Shown: positions 60,963 through 64,000 of the stretch, piece after piece
Layout: each line of letters begins with the position of its first letter
How positions within the stretch are numbered: position 1 is the stretch's first letter
From: Candidatus Laterigemmans baculatus
GTDB taxonomy: Bacteria; Planctomycetota; Planctomycetia; Pirellulales; Pirellulaceae
DNA: 64,000 nt
Assembly (NCBI RefSeq): GCF_010367455.1
Contig: NZ_WRPR01000126.1
Span: 21,694 to 85,693 of the forward strand
Direction of reading: 5' to 3'
The notes under the pieces: generated by a model
Databases searched by the model: none
What the model saw: only the letters and a program-made list of their open reading frames with translations
Told to the model about the DNA's origin: nothing
Program-made: the position numbers and the translations under genes

Positions 60963-60982
60963 CGCCGCACCGTCGTGCGGCG
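60963..60982. other. Hairpin, 8-bp stem, CGTC loop
   Basis: CGCCGCAC, loop CGTC, GTGCGGCG. It shares the CGTC loop with the hairpin at 60,995. Confidence 0.75.
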
Positions 60983-60994
60983 ATATTTCAGAGG

Positions 60995-61018
60995 GTTCGC
61001 CGGCCGTCGCCGGCGAAC
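60995..61018 (-). terminator. Hairpin after the integrase gene, 10-bp stem
   Basis: GTTCGCCGGC, loop CGTC, GCCGGCGAAC, perfect, 15 bp past the integrase stop on its strand. The T-run of a classical terminator is absent, so the terminator role is provisional. Confidence 0.55.
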
Positions 61019-61032
61019 GAGTACGTCGCGCT

Positions 61033-62334
61033 TCAGCCGATCCTGCGGGCGACTTCGCGAGCTTTCTCAGCGTCTCGCTCGGCGTAGATCTGCGTCACAT
61101 CGGCTGCAGCGTGGCCGAGTATAACTTGCGCCGCCTCGAGGCCGAACTGCTTCCGAACCTCGGTGCCGCGGGTGTGCCGGAGCTGGTTCGGGTGCCAGCG
61201 GTGCTCCTTCTGCCAAGCATCCAGTTCTTCTCGCTCGGCTTCCGAGAGTCGCCGGCCGCGAGCCGCCCTGCTCTCCCCTTCTCGCTGTCCCAGCGGCTCC
61301 GGAGCTTGGAAGGCAACGTCGCAGGCGTTGTGGATCGCATGCCGGTACGAACTCGGGTCGAAGCACACCTGCGGAGTCCGCTGTCTCTCGGTCGATTTGC
61401 GGTCGGCGTTGGAACGCTTGCCTCGACGATTGCCGCAGCTCGGCGGAGTCTTTCTCGCTTCGCTGGCAGCCTGCCGGCGCTGTTCGACCGCTTCGGCCAT
61501 GGAGAAGCACACCTGATCAGGGGCGCGCAGCAGGTACGGCCGCAGCAGGGCTTGGGCCTCGGGGCCGATGTAGACGATCCGTTGCCGGCCGTGGTGTTCG
61601 GTTTTGTGCCCTTCCACTCGGTACTCCCAGACGTCGGTCGAGCGGTCGACATCGCCTGGCCGGAGCGTGCAGACTTCGCCGGGACGGGCGCCAGTCAATA
61701 GCTGGAAGCGGATCATGTCCTGGATCACCGGCGGTAGGTGCGGGATCGTCCGCTCAACCACCTCCAGCGGCACCGGCTGAATGGGCGGGGGCTCCGGTAG
61801 ATCACAGCGGCCCTTCTTGAGACCAGGCACTGCGGTCAGGGAGTGAAGCACGGCGCCGGGGATGAGCTCCTCGGCCACCGCCCAGCGGAAGATGCGTGTC
61901 AGCCGTCTCTGGTTCTTATTGACCGTTGGTCGGGCCTGACCCCGGTCGATCCAGAGCTGGCGAACCGCTTTCAGTTTCTTGGGTCCGAACGACTCGGCCG
62001 GTTCGCGGCCATAGAGCGTCCGTGCATCGCGGATGACGAGCCGGAGGGCGTCGAGCTCGTTCGTGGGCTCGCCGTTCTTGACGTAGTAACGCTGGGCGTG
62101 GTTCCAGAAGGCGGCCAAGACTTCGACGACGGTGATCGCCTGTTCGCTCGGCTCCGGATCTCGCTTGGCTTTGGGAGCGGTCTCGCCGGCTAAAAGAAGG
62201 CCGTACTGGCGCCTCGAATCTTCGGTGCCGTACTCGCCGATGTAGATGTCGCGGTCACCAATGGTGACGACGGCGCGACCGGTCGCTTTGTGCAGTCGAT
62301 AGGCGGGTGGTGCTTGATTTTTGCCGCGTGCCAC
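61033..62334 (-). CDS. Tyrosine recombinase/integrase
   Basis: A 433-residue phage-type integrase. N-terminal DNA-binding region, core-binding domain (about 85-185: AFWNHAQRYYVKNGEPT, RLTRIFRWAVAEELI) and catalytic domain with the family residues: Arg in TGARPGEVC (about 212), the His-x-x-Arg box in HPNQLRHTRGTEV (about 378), His in LGHAAADVT (about 405) and Tyr in TQIYAERD (about 415). Residues 280-350 hold an extra low-complexity insert (RRGKRSNADRKSTER) between the catalytic strands. Its start faces the tRNA-Arg gene, 120 bp away, and a perfect 13-bp inverted repeat lies between. This is the usual set-up of an island integrase beside its attachment site. Confidence 0.93.
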   Translation of the reverse strand: MARGKNQAPPAYRLHKATGRAVVTIGDRDIYIGEYGTEDSRRQYGLLLAGETAPKAKRDPEPSEQAITVVEVLAAFWNHAQRYYVKNGEPTNELDALRLVIRDARTLYGREPAESFGPKKLKAVRQLWIDRGQARPTVNKNQRRLTRIFRWAVAEELIPGAVLHSLTAVPGLKKGRCDLPEPPPIQPVPLEVVERTIPHLPPVIQDMIRFQLLTGARPGEVCTLRPGDVDRSTDVWEYRVEGHKTEHHGRQRIVYIGPEAQALLRPYLLRAPDQVCFSMAEAVEQRRQAASEARKTPPSCGNRRGKRSNADRKSTERQRTPQVCFDPSSYRHAIHNACDVAFQAPEPLGQREGESRAARGRRLSEAEREELDAWQKEHRWHPNQLRHTRGTEVRKQFGLEAAQVILGHAAADVTQIYAERDAEKAREVARRIG

Positions 62335-62355
62335 GTGCTTTTCTCCCCGTGTCGG

Positions 62356-62383
62356 GCAAATCCGGTAGGACTACCGGATTTGC
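62356..62383. promoter_or_regulatory. 13-bp perfect inverted repeat upstream of integrase
   Basis: GCAAATCCGGTAG, spacer GA, CTACCGGATTTGC, ending 22 bp before the integrase ATG (62,334). It could be the operator of the integrase gene, an integrase arm site or, less likely, a terminator-like structure. Confidence 0.7.
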
Positions 62384-62456
62384 TGGCGGGAAAACGTCGC
62401 ACGGGCACGGTGCCCGGTATCGATTTGAGTAACGATTCGACTGGGTTTTGTCTCAG

Positions 62457-62530
62457 TACACCCGAAGGGATTCGAACCCCTAACCCTCGGTTCCGAAGAC
62501 CGATGCTCTATCCAGTTGAGCTACGGGTGC
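62457..62530 (-). tRNA. tRNA-Arg(UCG), probable attachment site
   Basis: 74 nt on the minus strand. 5' acceptor GCACCCG pairs with 3' CGGGTGT (one G-U), the D arm is AGCTCAACTGGATAGAGC, the anticodon loop CTTCGGA gives anticodon TCG (Arg, codon CGA), and the T arm contains GGTTCGAATCC. No CCA is encoded. Its 3' end is toward the integrase, the usual target for tyrosine-recombinase islands. Confidence 0.93.
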
Positions 62531-62585
62531 GTGTGGTTGTGTGGGGGCTAGTATGCCAGCGCTGCGGGCGGCTCGTCAATCACTC

Positions 62586-62668
<83 letters not shown>

Positions 62669-62682
62669 GCTGTGGGTGGGGG

Positions 62683-63903
62683 TCAGTGGATGTCGCAGAT
62701 CAGGCACTTGAGGTAGTCGGTCTCGGGGCAGGAGACTCGCAGCGGGTGATCCGGGGCGGCGGTGCGGCTTTCCATGACCGTGATGTCGCGGCTTGCCCGA
62801 CGGCCGACGTCGACGAGCGTGTTGAGGAAGTCGGCGCGGCTGACGCGTCCGCTGCAGCTGCAGGTGACTAGGATCCCGCCTGGATCGAGCAGGTCGACGG
62901 CCGAACGGTTCAGCCGAAAGTAGGCTCGCAGCGCCGCGTCGACGTTCTTCCGCGTTCCCGCCAAGCGGGGCGGATCGACGACGACCATCCCGAACTTGCG
63001 CCCCTCGCGAGCCATCGCTGCCAACGTATCAAAGCAGTCGCCGCTCTCGAAGCGAATGTTGCTCAGCCCATTCCGCTCGGCATTCGCTCGGGCCGTCTCG
63101 AGCACCTGCTCGCTGCCGTCGACCCCCAGCACGTCACTCGCCCCGCGGGCCGCGGCGACCAGGCCAAACCCGCCGGTGTGGCAGCACATGTCCAGGACCG
63201 TGCGGCCGGCCGCGTAACGAGCCGCCGCGGCGTGGTTGTCACGCTGGTCCAAGTACGCCCCGGTCTTCTGCCCCCGCAGTAAATCGACGCTCCACAGCAA
63301 ATCATTCTGCTCGTACAGCACCGGCTCCTCGTCGCCGAGCGCCCCGCGAATCACGCCGCTCGGTCGCTGAAACCCTTCGGCCGACTGCAGCTTGGGATCG
63401 GTGCGGAGGACGATCGCCCGCGGACCGACGAGCTGCTCCAAGCGGTCGAGGATCGCGTCCAGATAGGGTTCCATCGCGGCGGCGGTCAATTGCACGACGA
63501 GCGCGTCGGCATAGCGGTCGACGATCACGCCACTGATCCCGTCCGCTTCGCTGTAGACCAACCGCACCGCCTGGCGAGGGCCCGAGAGGCCGCAGAAAAC
63601 GCGGCGGGCCAACGCCTCCTCGATCCGCTGGGCAAAAAACGCCTCGTCGAGCGGCTGCTGCGGATCCCAGCTGTAGAGCCGCACCCGCAATTTGCTGTCC
63701 GGATTGTAGAGGCCGCGGGCCAGCCAAGAGCCGTCATGGGCGACCAAGTCGACGACACTCCCCCGGTCCAATTCGGGCTGGGCCTCGATCAACGAGGAAA
63801 CATGGACCCACGGGTGACGCGCCAGGAACGGAAACTGACGCGAGGGTTTTACAGCAACGGTAGGGACAGCGGCCAACAGGTCGACTCCAGGTGGGGCAAA
63901 CAC
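62683..63903 (-). CDS. rlmI: RlmI-like 23S rRNA (cytosine) methyltransferase
   Basis: A 406-residue SAM-dependent methyltransferase with an N-terminal PUA domain (HPWVHVSSLIEAQPELDRGS). The RlmI/YccW pattern follows: SEADGISGVIVDRY, GQKTGAYLDQRDNHAAA, motif I VLDMCCHTGGFGL, VDPPRLAG, and a C-terminal VTCSCSGRVSRADF. These proteins methylate C1962 of 23S rRNA (E. coli numbering) or related sites. No operon partners. As a core gene just right of the tRNA it marks the chromosomal side of the island junction. Confidence 0.9.
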   Translation of the reverse strand: MFAPPGVDLLAAVPTVAVKPSRQFPFLARHPWVHVSSLIEAQPELDRGSVVDLVAHDGSWLARGLYNPDSKLRVRLYSWDPQQPLDEAFFAQRIEEALARRVFCGLSGPRQAVRLVYSEADGISGVIVDRYADALVVQLTAAAMEPYLDAILDRLEQLVGPRAIVLRTDPKLQSAEGFQRPSGVIRGALGDEEPVLYEQNDLLWSVDLLRGQKTGAYLDQRDNHAAAARYAAGRTVLDMCCHTGGFGLVAAARGASDVLGVDGSEQVLETARANAERNGLSNIRFESGDCFDTLAAMAREGRKFGMVVVDPPRLAGTRKNVDAALRAYFRLNRSAVDLLDPGGILVTCSCSGRVSRADFLNTLVDVGRRASRDITVMESRTAAPDHPLRVSCPETDYLKCLICDIH

Positions 63904-63938
63904 CGAAGCCTAGCAGAGAGCCGAGGAAAAGCGAGGTG

Positions 63939-64000
63939 GGAGCGGGGAGCGGGGAGCGGGGAGCGGGGAGCGGGGAGCGGGGAGCGGGGAGCGGGGAGCG
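63939..64000. repeat. Heptamer tandem array (GGAGCGG)
   Basis: At least eight copies of GGAGCGG run from about 63,940 to the end of the window and continue beyond it. It lies upstream of the RlmI-like gene. Confidence 0.92.

Overview
The window looks like an accessory and defence-rich chromosomal region of a planctomycete, probably Pirellulaceae-like. This is an inference from gene content: an SHD1-domain secreted protease, GYF-type (DUF4339-like) proteins, a DUF1580-like protein, TolR-like proteins of a type I associate with planctomycetes, short palindromic and heptamer repeats, and fairly high GC. Nearly all genes are on the minus strand.

Layout. (1) 1-6.9 kb: a large unannotated-looking minus-strand gene runs off the left edge. 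It is divergent from a 1,700-residue DUF4011-helicase-Vsr-like nuclease protein (Hhe-type defence candidate). A small gene follows. (2) 7.0-27.7 kb: a complete type 2 BREX (Pgl) operon. In transcription order it holds an HTH protein, pglW, a GxxExxY protein, pglX, three small genes, pglY, pglZ, brxD and brxHI. Two families of palindromic repeats have spread through it, with six copies inserted in frame inside pglX. (3) 27.9-40.3 kb: eight same-strand genes joining a zinc-finger GTPase and a GAP1-like GTPase-associated protein to a TolQ/TolR/TolA-like trans-envelope machine. A helical membrane protein, a GYF membrane protein and a secreted trypsin-like protease complete the set. This is the best candidate here for an undescribed system. 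(4) 40.5-44.9 kb: ordinary or NAD/ADP-ribose-related genes (KptA, ADP-ribosylglycohydrolase, M28 peptidase, SDR39U1-type epimerase).

(5) 45.3-54.9 kb: mobile-element or prophage-like cargo. It includes a ParB-like protein, a Gln-rich structural-looking protein and a secreted protein whose frame continues 77 codons past a UGA. It ends with a coupled cassette of sulfotransferase-like, radical SAM and glycosyltransferase-like genes. (6) 54.9-57.7 kb: degraded DNA with a truncated IS5-type transposase and REP-like palindromes. (7) 57.7-62.5 kb: a rolling-circle Rep-like protein, a DUF1580-like protein, a hypothetical protein and a tyrosine integrase beside tRNA-Arg(UCG). This looks like the end of an integrated element. 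(8) 62.7-64 kb: a core rRNA methyltransferase gene (RlmI-like) between heptamer tandem arrays.

How it fits together: the tRNA-Arg/integrase junction marks the likely right edge of an island. Inward from it lie mobile-element genes and then at least two known or likely antiviral systems flanking the GTPase/Tol-like cluster. Defence function of that cluster is inferred from location and family membership only. No CRISPR array or rRNA was seen.
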